Assembly (NCBI RefSeq): GCF_024189315.1
Contig: NZ_JAIZEO010000005.1
Coordinates: forward strand, 62,001 to 126,000
Length of the DNA stretch: 64,000 nt
Direction of reading: 5' to 3'
Source: Halobacillus sp. A5
GTDB lineage: Bacteria > Bacillota > Bacilli > Bacillales > Halobacillaceae
The position numbers and the translations under genes were made by a program. This document shows, piece by piece, positions 43,375 to 51,042 of the stretch; the stretch's first letter is position 1; the number at the start of each line of letters is the position of its first letter. Below the pieces are notes generated by a model that saw only the letters and a list, made by a program, of their open reading frames with translations, was not told the origin of the DNA and made no database searches.

Positions 43375-44387
43375 AAGAAGAAAAAGCGTTGCAGGTCCGT
43401 AATTTAAAAAAGCATTTTAATTTAGGAAAAGACAGGACTCTTAAAGCAGTGGATGGAGTCAGCTTTGATATTTATAAAGGGGAAACCTTTGGCCTTGTAG
43501 GTGAATCAGGTTGTGGCAAATCAACAGCCGGCCGCACCATTATGAATCTTTATAAACGCACAGATGGGGAAGTTTTATTTAATAATAAAAACGTTCATGA
43601 GCTGTCAGTTAGTGAAGATTTTCAGTTAAAGAAACAAATGCAGATGATTTTCCAGGACCCTTACGCTTCTTTGAATCCACGCTCCACAGTAGCTGACATC
43701 ATCTCTGAGCCGATGATTATTCACCAGCTCTATAAAACAGAAAAAGAGCGTATGGCTCGAGTTTACGAGTTACTGGAGGAAGTAGGACTGAATCGTGACC
43801 ACGCGAACCGTTACCCTCATGAATTCAGCGGCGGGCAGCGACAGCGTATTGGCATTGCCCGTGCACTCGCATTAGACCCTGATTTAATCATTGCGGACGA
43901 ACCCATATCTGCTCTTGATGTATCCGTTCAGGCTCAGGTCGTCAATCTGCTTGAACGTCTGCAGGAAGACAAAGGTCTCACCTACCTGTTTATTGCTCAC
44001 GACCTCTCAATGGTTCAGCATATTTCCGACCGCATCGGGGTTATGTATTTAGGCCATATGATGGAGCTTACAAGCAGTGCACAGCTGTACGATAAGCCGC
44101 TTCACCCTTACACACAGGCTCTCTTATCAGCGATCCCAATACCCGATCCTGATATTGAAGACAGCCGGGAACAGGTTATTATTGAAGGCGAAATTCCAAG
44201 TCCTATCGACCCGCCGAGTGGGTGTGTATTTCGAACACGGTGTCCACTTGCCATGGAAGCATGTGCTGAGATTAAGCCGTTATGGCAGGAAGTAGAAGAA
44301 GAGCATTATGTAGCCTGTCATCTGTACAATGAGGAGATAAAAGATAAAACACCCATAAAAAATCAACCTAATTTAATATCGAATTAA
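43371..44387 (+). CDS. ykfD: Oligopeptide/dipeptide ABC transporter ATPase YkfD
   Basis: The 338-residue ABC ATPase of the OppF type has Walker A GESGCGKST, signature FSGGQRQR, Walker B IIADEPISALD and the C-terminal motif GCVFRTRCPLAMEAC. GGAGGATC precedes the ATG at 43371. It completes the operon as the partner of DppD. Confidence 0.94.
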   Translation: MKEEKALQVRNLKKHFNLGKDRTLKAVDGVSFDIYKGETFGLVGESGCGKSTAGRTIMNLYKRTDGEVLFNNKNVHELSVSEDFQLKKQMQMIFQDPYASLNPRSTVADIISEPMIIHQLYKTEKERMARVYELLEEVGLNRDHANRYPHEFSGGQRQRIGIARALALDPDLIIADEPISALDVSVQAQVVNLLERLQEDKGLTYLFIAHDLSMVQHISDRIGVMYLGHMMELTSSAQLYDKPLHPYTQALLSAIPIPDPDIEDSREQVIIEGEIPSPIDPPSGCVFRTRCPLAMEACAEIKPLWQEVEEEHYVACHLYNEEIKDKTPIKNQPNLISN

Positions 44388-44391
44388 AGAA

Positions 44392-44428
44392 CAACACCGG
44401 CCCTTGCATAGCAGAAGGCCGGTGTTTC
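44392..44428. terminator. Bidirectional terminator at the end of the dpp-ykf operon
   Basis: AACACCGGCC pairs with GGCCGGTGTT over a 14-base loop. T follows on the plus strand. It ends the operon and the convergent hydrolase gene at 44428. Confidence 0.82.
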
Positions 44429-45399
44429 TATTTCAACTGGCACCTTAACCACTCAAACGCTTCACGCCCACTTACTTCATGCCCGCCATGAAAGAAATCC
44501 TTTGAAAAATTCTCTTTGACATCAAGTTCTTCATAGATCATTTCTAACCTGTAAACCGCTTCTCCTGCGGGCTCCAATGGAAAAACTTTATCCTTCATAC
44601 CAGCTTCAATAAAAAGAGGTCTCGGAGCAATTAAGCCAATTAACTCCGGCATTTCCCCTACTCGCAATAAACCAGGAATGTAATTATCTATACAATGCCT
44701 CGTATGCAGGATGCTCCCTTTAAATGTATTAACAAACCCGCTTAAAACTGTAGCTTTCACCCTTTCATCCAGAATCGAAGTAAGCGCAGCTATTAAACCT
44801 CCCCCAGAAAATCCCACTGCCCCAATATGTTTTTTTTCCACATCTGCCTGCTCTTTAATATAATCGAGAACACATTCCGCTTCACTTACCCGTATTCCCG
44901 CTAACGTTTTTCCATTCATTAGTAAGTTTACAGCCAGTGTATAACAGGAATTAGCTTCTCCGCTGTTTTTATCCCCAGTAAGCCTGCGCTCACCAAACCC
45001 AATCACTTCCGGCACAAAAACTTTAAATCCCTTATTCACTAAACTTAAAGCAAAATTGCGGTGAGGGGTGGGCTCTTCTAAGTTTCCTACCATTTCTGAA
45101 AATCCTTTGCCATGGCCATGTAAAGCTAATACTGCCGGATATTTTCGATTACATGAAGCTGGAGCTTTAGGTGTCAGAACATATATCACCGTATCTAACC
45201 CATCAACTGTCGGAATCTGCACCAGCTCTCGTTCATATTTATCGAATGTCACGTGTTCGAGTTGTTTTATTGCGTTTTTAGTTTTATCAAAAGAACCTAA
45301 CGCATTCTTTAAATCTCTAAGCATTTCCCTTTTATTAAAAGTTTTACGTTTCAGCGTTTCTTCATACAGTCTATTTAGATACCGATCAACGCTTTCCAC
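44428..45399 (-). CDS. Alpha/beta hydrolase (acetyl-xylan esterase/dienelactone hydrolase-like)
   Basis: The 323-residue protein has oxyanion loop LALHGHGKG, nucleophile elbow GFSGGG (S198), acid in EAGMKDKVFP and His in FFHGGHE. The N-terminal 50 residues are helical. It resembles abhydrolase_7/AXE1-type esterases that often sit in polysaccharide loci. The substrate is unknown but may be an acetylated oligosaccharide. It starts at 45399 immediately after an unusual repeat array, and it converges on the dpp-ykf operon terminator. Confidence 0.8.
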   Translation of the reverse strand: MESVDRYLNRLYEETLKRKTFNKREMLRDLKNALGSFDKTKNAIKQLEHVTFDKYERELVQIPTVDGLDTVIYVLTPKAPASCNRKYPAVLALHGHGKGFSEMVGNLEEPTPHRNFALSLVNKGFKVFVPEVIGFGERRLTGDKNSGEANSCYTLAVNLLMNGKTLAGIRVSEAECVLDYIKEQADVEKKHIGAVGFSGGGLIAALTSILDERVKATVLSGFVNTFKGSILHTRHCIDNYIPGLLRVGEMPELIGLIAPRPLFIEAGMKDKVFPLEPAGEAVYRLEMIYEELDVKENFSKDFFHGGHEVSGREAFEWLRCQLK

Positions 45400-45410
45400 T
45401 ATTCCCCTCC

Positions 45411-45535
45411 TCTTATGGGCGGTATTTTATAATTTATGGGCGATAATGAAAATTTATGGCGAAACGTGAATTTTATGGGCGAATCTAGTAATATATGGGC
45501 CAATAACACGCTTTTATGGGCATTCCTTCCCCCGC
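45411..45535. repeat. Tandem degenerate 20-bp repeat array (TTTATGGGCGAWA-like)
   Basis: Six copies of a TTTATGGGCG-type unit follow each other at 19-24 base spacing, for example TTATGGGCGGTATTTTA, TTTATGGGCGATAATGAAA, TTTATGGCGAAACG, TTTATGGGCGAATC, TATATGGGCCAATA and TTTATGGGCATTCC. The array sits directly upstream of the start of the hydrolase gene at 45399 (minus strand). Confidence 0.75.
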
Positions 45536-45551
45536 CTTCTGTCTGCAGATA

Positions 45552-45593
45552 CAAAAAACCGGTTCAACAAACAGTATTCTGCTGTTGAACCGG
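45552..45593 (-). terminator. Intrinsic terminator of kduI
   Basis: CCGGTTCAACA (45559-45569) pairs with TGTTGAACCGG (45583-45593). On the minus strand the stem is followed by TTTTTTG. Confidence 0.85.
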
Positions 45594-45599
45594 CTGACT

Positions 45600-46433
45600 T
45601 TATTTAAGGTTTTCCATTTTCACATGGTCCATATCAGTAAAAGTGTAATTCTCACCCGCCATCGCCCAAATGAAGGTATAGTTATTCGTTCCTACACCTG
45701 AATGGATCGACCAAGGAGGTGATAAAATGACCTGCTCATTTTTAACGACCATGTGGCGTGTATCGTCTGGTTTGCCCATGAAGTGGAAGACACGAGAATC
45801 GTCATCCATATCAAAATAAAGATAGGCTTCCATACGGCGGTCGTGCACGTGAGGCGGCATCGTGTTCCACATGTTGTTTGGAGCCAGCAGCGTCATTCCC
45901 ATCATCAGCTGACAGCTTTGCAGACCGTCTTCATGGATGTACTTGTAAATCGTACGGTTGTTGGATTCTGCATCAGAACCGAGCTTCGTCGGCGTCGCAT
46001 CCTCAATAGGGAGTTTTTTAGTCGGATATTGTTTATGTGCCGTCGCAGAGGCTAAATAAAACCTTGCCGGCTTTGAAGCATCGACGCTTTCTAATGTTAC
46101 TTCTTTATTTCCCAGCCCAACGTATAAACAGTCGCGCTTATTTAAGTCATAACTTTCCCCATCCACCGTTACTCTTCCTTTTCCGTCAGAGATGTTAATA
46201 ATTCCTACTTCTCTTCTCTCTAAAAAGAATTCTGTTTTCAAGGTTTCCTGATCTTCAAGTTTTAATGGTTTCACTGTAGGCACTGCGCCTCCTGTAATGA
46301 CACGGTCATAGTGGGAGTACACCATGTTCAGCTCGCCTTCCACAAACAGTGATTCTACCAGAAACTCGCTTCGTAATCGTTCCCCATCATAATTTTTAAA
46401 ATCTGTTGGATTTGTTGCATATCTTACTTCCAT
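45600..46433 (-). CDS. kduI: 5-dehydro-4-deoxy-D-glucuronate isomerase KduI
   Basis: The 277-residue cupin isomerase converts 5-keto-4-deoxyuronate to 2,5-diketo-3-deoxygluconate. The zinc ligands are H195, H197, E202 and H244 (motifs PPHVHDRRMEAY and SIHSGVG), as in the E. coli enzyme. GAGGAG supports the ATG at 46433 rather than the one at 46439. It follows kduD in an operon and handles products of the pectate lyase and GH105 enzymes. Confidence 0.94.
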   Translation of the reverse strand: MEVRYATNPTDFKNYDGERLRSEFLVESLFVEGELNMVYSHYDRVITGGAVPTVKPLKLEDQETLKTEFFLERREVGIINISDGKGRVTVDGESYDLNKRDCLYVGLGNKEVTLESVDASKPARFYLASATAHKQYPTKKLPIEDATPTKLGSDAESNNRTIYKYIHEDGLQSCQLMMGMTLLAPNNMWNTMPPHVHDRRMEAYLYFDMDDDSRVFHFMGKPDDTRHMVVKNEQVILSPPWSIHSGVGTNNYTFIWAMAGENYTFTDMDHVKMENLK

Positions 46434-46507
46434 GTTCATTCTCCTCTCGTTTTTTAACTTTATAAAAATGACCTTTTACTTTATTTTAGATTATCAGTCC
46501 CATGTAC

Positions 46508-47263
46508 CTAAGAGCTCATCCATCCTCCGTCAACATTTAACACATGTCCGTTCACATAATCAGAAGCATCGGAGGCTAAGAAAACGGCAGCCCCCTGAAG
46601 GTCTTCAGGCGTCCCCCACCTGCCTTGTGGAATACGCGACGTGATGTAGGCATTGCGGGATTCGTCTTCTCTTATAGGTGCTGTGTTGTCTGTTGCCATA
46701 TACCCTGGTGCAATAGCATTTACGTTAACTCCTTTGCTGGACCATTCATTCGCTAATGATTTAGTCAGTCCTGCAACGGCATGTTTACTGGCTGTATAAG
46801 CTGGAACCTTCAATCCTCCCTGATAGGAGAGCATAGAAGCTATGTTTATGATCTTACCGGACTGATTTTCAAGCATATGCTTTCCAATTTCACGACTTAA
46901 TTGAAAAACAGCGTGCTGATTAACGTTAATGACGTCGAACCAATCATCGTTTGAAAAATTTTCTGCCTCAGAACGGCGGATAATACCTGCATTATTTACG
47001 AGGACATCTACCCTGCCTTTAACAGCAATTGCATCAGCAGCAAGTTTCTCAGCTGCATCTTCTTTGCTTAAGTCAGAAATAAGTTCGTAAAAAGTCCCGC
47101 CGGCGGCTTCGACTTCTTTTCTGGTATTTTCAAGACTTCTCGTTCCTACTCCGATGATGTCAGCTCCTGCTTTGGCAAGTCCTACCGCAATACCCTGACC
47201 CAGACCCCGGCTTGCTCCGGTAACGAGTGCCGTTTTACCTTCTAAAGAAAATAATGAATTCAT
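46508..47263 (-). CDS. kduD: 2-dehydro-3-deoxy-D-gluconate 5-dehydrogenase KduD
   Basis: The 251-residue SDR dehydrogenase reduces 2,5-diketo-3-deoxygluconate to 2-keto-3-deoxygluconate. The cofactor loop TGASRGLG (residues 16-23), NNAG, catalytic S143, Y156 and K160 (YTASK) are present. GGAGGAGGCG lies before the ATG at 47263; an upstream GTG at 47284 is within the ribosome site and is rejected. It is divergent from the LacI-type regulator and shares two palindromic operators with it. Confidence 0.93.
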   Translation of the reverse strand: MNSLFSLEGKTALVTGASRGLGQGIAVGLAKAGADIIGVGTRSLENTRKEVEAAGGTFYELISDLSKEDAAEKLAADAIAVKGRVDVLVNNAGIIRRSEAENFSNDDWFDVINVNQHAVFQLSREIGKHMLENQSGKIINIASMLSYQGGLKVPAYTASKHAVAGLTKSLANEWSSKGVNVNAIAPGYMATDNTAPIREDESRNAYITSRIPQGRWGTPEDLQGAAVFLASDASDYVNGHVLNVDGGWMSS

Positions 47264-47324
47264 TTGTTTAAACGCCTCCTCCACTACTTTTATTACACTT
47301 TGTCATGTATGGATTTGCTTCTGA

Positions 47325-47340
47325 ATAACAACGTTGTTAT
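47325..47340. promoter_or_regulatory. Palindromic operator 1 in the kduD/regulator region
   Basis: ATAACAACGTTGTTAT is a perfect 16-base palindrome about 60 bases before the kduD start. It has the AACGTT core typical of LacI-family sites and matches the second operator in the intergenic region. Confidence 0.75.
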
Positions 47341-47409
47341 TATTGTAAATGTAAAGGCTTTCTTTGTCAACGCAGAACCTGTTAAATATTAAATTATCTA
47401 ATGAATAAC

Positions 47410-47435
47410 AAATAAAAACAACGTTGTTTTTATTT
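47410..47435. promoter_or_regulatory. Palindromic operator 2 upstream of the regulator gene
   Basis: A perfect 26-base palindrome is centred on AACAACGTTGTT. It overlaps TTGTTT (47424-47429), which with TATAAT (47447-47452, 17-base spacing) makes a good sigma-A promoter for the LacI-type gene. Binding should therefore repress the regulator's own gene as well as kduD. Confidence 0.78.
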
Positions 47436-47476
47436 CATTGATTTACTATAATTGAGAAAAAAGATGGAGGTCGACT

Positions 47477-48463
47477 ATGGGGGTAACTATAAAGGATATC
47501 GCTAAATCTGCAGGAGTCAGCTACTCTACAGTATCTAAAGCGTTAAGAGACAGTCCGCTTGTAAAAGAACCAACGAAAACAAGAATTATTGAGATTGCAA
47601 AGCAGCTGGGCTATCAGCCTAATGTTGCTGCACGCAGTTTAGTATCAAAGAAATCCAATACAATTGGTGTTGTCTGGCCTACGATTGAAAGGGTCACTCA
47701 TTCTGCGTTAATTACCGGCCTGAATAAACAATTAGAACAGCTTTCCTATACTACTCTCATTTCCATTAATGAGATGGAGTTTGCCATTAATACATTTAAC
47801 CGTTATCAGGTGGATGCAATTGTTGCATTCGATGATCGTAATTCTAAAGAACCGGCTAATTCTACAGTTCCAATTGTTACGTATGGTATTGCACATGACC
47901 AATCCCCCTTCCCAACCGTGGACGTAAACCGCAGACAAGCCATTCGTTCAGCGGTGCAATACTTTATGTCAATCGGTCATAAGAGGATCTGCTATGTAGG
48001 TGATCTTCTGCAGGAAGATCGTCTGCAGGAGGAGAAAGTTAATGGATTTAAGCAGGCGGTCAAGTCTTTTGGTTTAGATCCATATTATTCGCGTGTCGTA
48101 TCTGTTTCAGATCTCGAGCAATATGATGGCTATGAAGCTACGAAAAAGCTGCTTAAAGACCGGGAGCCGCCGACAGCTGTTATTAGCGGAAGTCACGATT
48201 TATCTAAAGGGATTTTACGGGCTGTTTATGAAAGTGACCTCTCAATTCCTCATGATATTTCGATCATCAGCTACGATAATATCCCAGCTACCGAAAACTT
48301 TGAAGTTCCATTATCTACCGTGGGTGTCCCACTTCAGCTTATTACCGAAAAACTTGCTGAAGTGTTAATGGATGTAATTAACGGGGAAGAAACGGAAAAA
48401 AGAATATTTCTTGAACCAGAGTTAAAAATTACTGAATCATGTCAACCAATCAATGGAGGTTAA
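47477..48463 (+). CDS. LacI family transcriptional regulator (KdgR-like)
   Basis: The 328-residue protein has an N-terminal LacI helix-turn-helix (ITIKDIAKSAGVSYSTVSKA-type, residues 3-22) and hinge (QPNVAARSLVSKKS), followed by a periplasmic-binding-like effector domain to residue 320. Two palindromic operators flank its promoter and that of kduD. By position it should respond to 2-keto-3-deoxygluconate or a related intermediate, as KdgR does; the inducer is inferred. GGAGG precedes the start. The esterase gene follows after 3 bases. Confidence 0.88.
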   Translation: MGVTIKDIAKSAGVSYSTVSKALRDSPLVKEPTKTRIIEIAKQLGYQPNVAARSLVSKKSNTIGVVWPTIERVTHSALITGLNKQLEQLSYTTLISINEMEFAINTFNRYQVDAIVAFDDRNSKEPANSTVPIVTYGIAHDQSPFPTVDVNRRQAIRSAVQYFMSIGHKRICYVGDLLQEDRLQEEKVNGFKQAVKSFGLDPYYSRVVSVSDLEQYDGYEATKKLLKDREPPTAVISGSHDLSKGILRAVYESDLSIPHDISIISYDNIPATENFEVPLSTVGVPLQLITEKLAEVLMDVINGEETEKRIFLEPELKITESCQPINGG

Positions 48464-48466
48464 TTC

Positions 48467-49165
48467 ATGGATAAAATAGAAATTTATTTAGCAGGGGACT
48501 CTACTGTAGCCGACCATGAACCAGCCAGCTCTCCCCAAGCTGGGTGGGGACAGCTTCTCCCTCAATTTTTTACGAATGAGGTTTCTATATGTAACAAAGC
48601 AGTCAACGGCAGAAGCTCAAAAAGCTTCATTCACGAAGGACGTCTTTCAGCCATCTCTGAACAGCTGAGCAGCGGAGATTACCTTTTTTTTCAATTTGGT
48701 CATAATGACAGTAAGCCTGATGAAGCACGCCATACAGAGCCTTTTTCTTCTTACCGGCACTATCTTCTAAAATATATTGAGACCGCTAGAGCTAATGATG
48801 CTGTACCTGTTCTTATCACACCTCTTCAACGACGTAAGTTTACTCCTGACGGCTGTCTTTATGAAACGTATGAAGACTATCCAGAGGCTGCGAGACAGCT
48901 TGCCAGCGAACAAGGGGTTCATCTGATCGATTTAACAGAACAATCCACGAAGCTGCTCCTTAACCTCGGTCCAGAAAAAGCAAAACAGCTGTTTATGTGG
49001 CTTGATAAAAATTCCTCCCCTCATTACCCAGACGGAGTCCGGGATGATACTCACCTCAACAAAGATGGAGCAAAAGAAGTAGCGGAAATAGTAGTCGGGG
49101 CTGTTGCAAGACTGCCCATCCGTTTAGCCGATCATGTGAGACTTCCCCATCAAAAGAGCAATTGA
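48467..49165 (+). CDS. SGNH/GDSL rhamnogalacturonan acetylesterase-type enzyme
   Basis: The 232-residue SGNH hydrolase has the block I motif LAGDSTVAD with S12, block II NGRSSKSFI, block III FGHND and block V DDTHLN with the catalytic Asp and His. This set matches rhamnogalacturonan acetylesterases (RhgT/YesT type). No signal peptide is visible, so it probably deacetylates imported oligosaccharides. AATGGAGGT in the end of the regulator gene is its ribosome site. The last 16 bases overlap the convergent AEC transporter gene. Confidence 0.87.
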   Translation: MDKIEIYLAGDSTVADHEPASSPQAGWGQLLPQFFTNEVSICNKAVNGRSSKSFIHEGRLSAISEQLSSGDYLFFQFGHNDSKPDEARHTEPFSSYRHYLLKYIETARANDAVPVLITPLQRRKFTPDGCLYETYEDYPEAARQLASEQGVHLIDLTEQSTKLLLNLGPEKAKQLFMWLDKNSSPHYPDGVRDDTHLNKDGAKEVAEIVVGAVARLPIRLADHVRLPHQKSN

Positions 49166-50070
49166 GAGAAATAGATAGTAAGAGTAACCGTAAACATACT
49201 AAAGATCGTAGAGGCTAAAACAATCTGTGCCGCTAGTTCCGGTTCATTTCGATATTCCTGTGAGATGATCGCACTGTTAACGGAGCTCGGCATGCCTGAT
49301 GAAATAAGCAGCGCCTGGGCAAGCATCCCGTCATATTGCAGCATCCAAATAATCAGCACCGCTAAGGCTGGTCCGAGAATCAGCCTGATTATAATGCTTA
49401 AATATACAATAAGCAGCTTAAACTTAAACGTAAGCTGGGCCACCTGGGCGCCCAGTGTAATGAGTGCAATCCCCACCATCGCATCAGCAATATACTCTCC
49501 AGGCTTAATAATAAACTCCGGGACTTGAGCGTTACTCACATTTAGAAGAATACCTGCAGCCATCGCATAAATAGCCGGCATTTTTAACAGCCCTATCAGT
49601 GCACGCAGCTTCCCTTCTTCCACTGCTCTTAAAGAAAACACTCCGAAAGTGTAGGAAAATACATTCTGCAATGTCATCACTATGACTTGAATGGTAGCGG
49701 CGAAAGGATCCTGTTTAAATGCTAAATCGTTAACAGGGATGCCGTAGTTCCCCGAGTTATATAGCAATACACTATTCGCAAATACCCCTCTAATACTTTT
49801 TTTATACCTGCCTGCTCTTGCAACAAGCTGAACAACGACATATAAAAAAGAGATAAATATGGCAAAAAATAAAATGACCTGCCCGAGCAGATCAATAGAA
49901 AAGGAAGACTCGTACAAGTTAACCAGCACGAAACCAGGGCTGAGAAAATAAATATTCAGCTTCGCAAGAGTAAACAAATCAAGTTTAAACGCTTTATGCA
50001 TAAGGGCGCCAATCCCTATTAAAATGAAGACAGGTATTATAATGTTAAGAAAAATAAATAGAATTTCCAT
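49150..50070 (-). CDS. AEC family (auxin efflux carrier-like) transporter
   Basis: The 306-residue membrane protein has about ten helices in a 5+5 layout. It begins FIFLNIIIPVFILIGIGALM and shows the AEC-type segments NSVLLYNSGNYGIPVND and LLISSGMPSSVNSAIISQEY. Substrates of the family range from malonate to amino acids. In this locus it might export or import an organic acid, but nothing proves it. Its leader contains a terminator-like hairpin at 50113-50133. Confidence 0.82.
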   Translation of the reverse strand: MEILFIFLNIIIPVFILIGIGALMHKAFKLDLFTLAKLNIYFLSPGFVLVNLYESSFSIDLLGQVILFFAIFISFLYVVVQLVARAGRYKKSIRGVFANSVLLYNSGNYGIPVNDLAFKQDPFAATIQVIVMTLQNVFSYTFGVFSLRAVEEGKLRALIGLLKMPAIYAMAAGILLNVSNAQVPEFIIKPGEYIADAMVGIALITLGAQVAQLTFKFKLLIVYLSIIIRLILGPALAVLIIWMLQYDGMLAQALLISSGMPSSVNSAIISQEYRNEPELAAQIVLASTIFSMFTVTLTIYFSQLLF

Positions 50071-50112
50071 ATTCGTTCACCCCGCAATAGTAGCTTCTAA
50101 TTAAATAAACAA

Positions 50113-50133
50113 GGTCCTCAAATTTCGAGGACC
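50113..50133 (-). terminator. Terminator-like hairpin in the AEC gene leader
   Basis: GGTCCTC and GAGGACC pair around a 7-base loop. On the minus strand TTGTTTATTT follows, so it looks like an intrinsic terminator placed 43-63 bases before the AEC start codon. It is preceded by ACTTTCCCAACAGACTGAG, a motif also found before terminators at 33.68 kb and 62.34 kb. An upstream 16-base palindrome (50159-50174, ATCTATTATAATAGAT) overlaps a TATAAT. Confidence 0.6.
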
Positions 50134-50300
50134 CTCAGTCTGTTGGGAAAGTCTCTTCATCTATTATAATAGATATTAATAGTAGCTTACTCCTTTTTCT
50201 GCATTATTTTAAACGACAATCATCCTCGACCTCTCTGCACCTCCCGCAGTACGCCTCCCATTATTGTAAAATGAACAATAATATCCAGACAGAACGTATA

Positions 50301-50340
50301 AAAAATGCTTGCCGAGAAACGAGGAGTTTCTCCGCAAGCT
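50301..50340 (-). terminator. Terminator at the end of the rhamnogalacturonan ABC operon
   Basis: GCTTGC.GAGAAAC and GTTTCTC.GCAAGC form a long stem; on the minus strand ATTTTTTATAC follows. It terminates the six-gene operon starting at 56743. Confidence 0.85.
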
Positions 50341-50376
50341 GATGGTCCTTACGTTTAATGGACCTTGTGTTCTGCA

Positions 50377-51015
50377 TTAAGCTGCTTCAGCCGTCACATT
50401 CACTTCTTCGATGTTCTCAAAACACTTTAAGGCCATCCACATATTTAAGTGCGCAAAGATCGTAAATCCAAAGATCGGAATAAACCCGGGAAACGAGATA
50501 AAGAAGTAATACGTGGAAACGCTCGTAATGATCATAAGAAGCAGACTGCTGGGCTTTAAGAATCCGATAAATAAGGCTTGCTTGATCGCTTGTGTGACCT
50601 TCAAATCATAATGAACATATACGGGAAGGATATACGTAAGGACAATTAGAAACGTTAAACAGCAAACTAACGCCACGGTAGACATAAAGTCATAGAATCC
50701 ACCTTCAAATTGTCTAAAGAAATGCAGATCATAAAAGCACACTACACCGATCAGAGTTAAGATGAGTACCAGACCATTAGCTCGGAAGAATTCTTTTTTG
50801 AACGTTTTGAAAAATGTTTTGACTAAAGGGAACTCTGATTCACCTCTGGCTGCTTTTCTTGACACCGTGTATAAAGCGATCGTACTTGGAGCAATTCCAA
50901 AAACCACTCCTCCCAGTAATGTACATCCGATCCACATTAAATTAAGCAGAGCAAAGTGTGTGATCCAGTTACATAAGGCGAGAACCCCTGTTAGTAAACG
51001 TCCTGCGTTCATCAT
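50377..51015 (-). CDS. yesL: YesL family (DUF624) membrane protein
   Basis: The 212-residue membrane protein has about five helices and the DUF624/YesL opening: NWITHFALLNLMWIGCTLLG, then GIAPSTIALYTVSRK. Members lie in carbohydrate ABC operons in Bacillales; their role is not established. AGGAGGTATT precedes the ATG pair. It is the last gene in the operon. Confidence 0.86.
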   Translation of the reverse strand: MMNAGRLLTGVLALCNWITHFALLNLMWIGCTLLGGVVFGIAPSTIALYTVSRKAARGESEFPLVKTFFKTFKKEFFRANGLVLILTLIGVVCFYDLHFFRQFEGGFYDFMSTVALVCCLTFLIVLTYILPVYVHYDLKVTQAIKQALFIGFLKPSSLLLMIITSVSTYYFFISFPGFIPIFGFTIFAHLNMWMALKCFENIEEVNVTAEAA

Positions 51016-51042
51016 AATACCTCCTAGGCAAAGCCGGCAAAA

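Noticed and set aside
45411-45535. Possible CRISPR array
   Set aside because: The units are only about 10-13 conserved bases with irregular 19-24 base period and no 30-base spacers; no cas genes are in the window.
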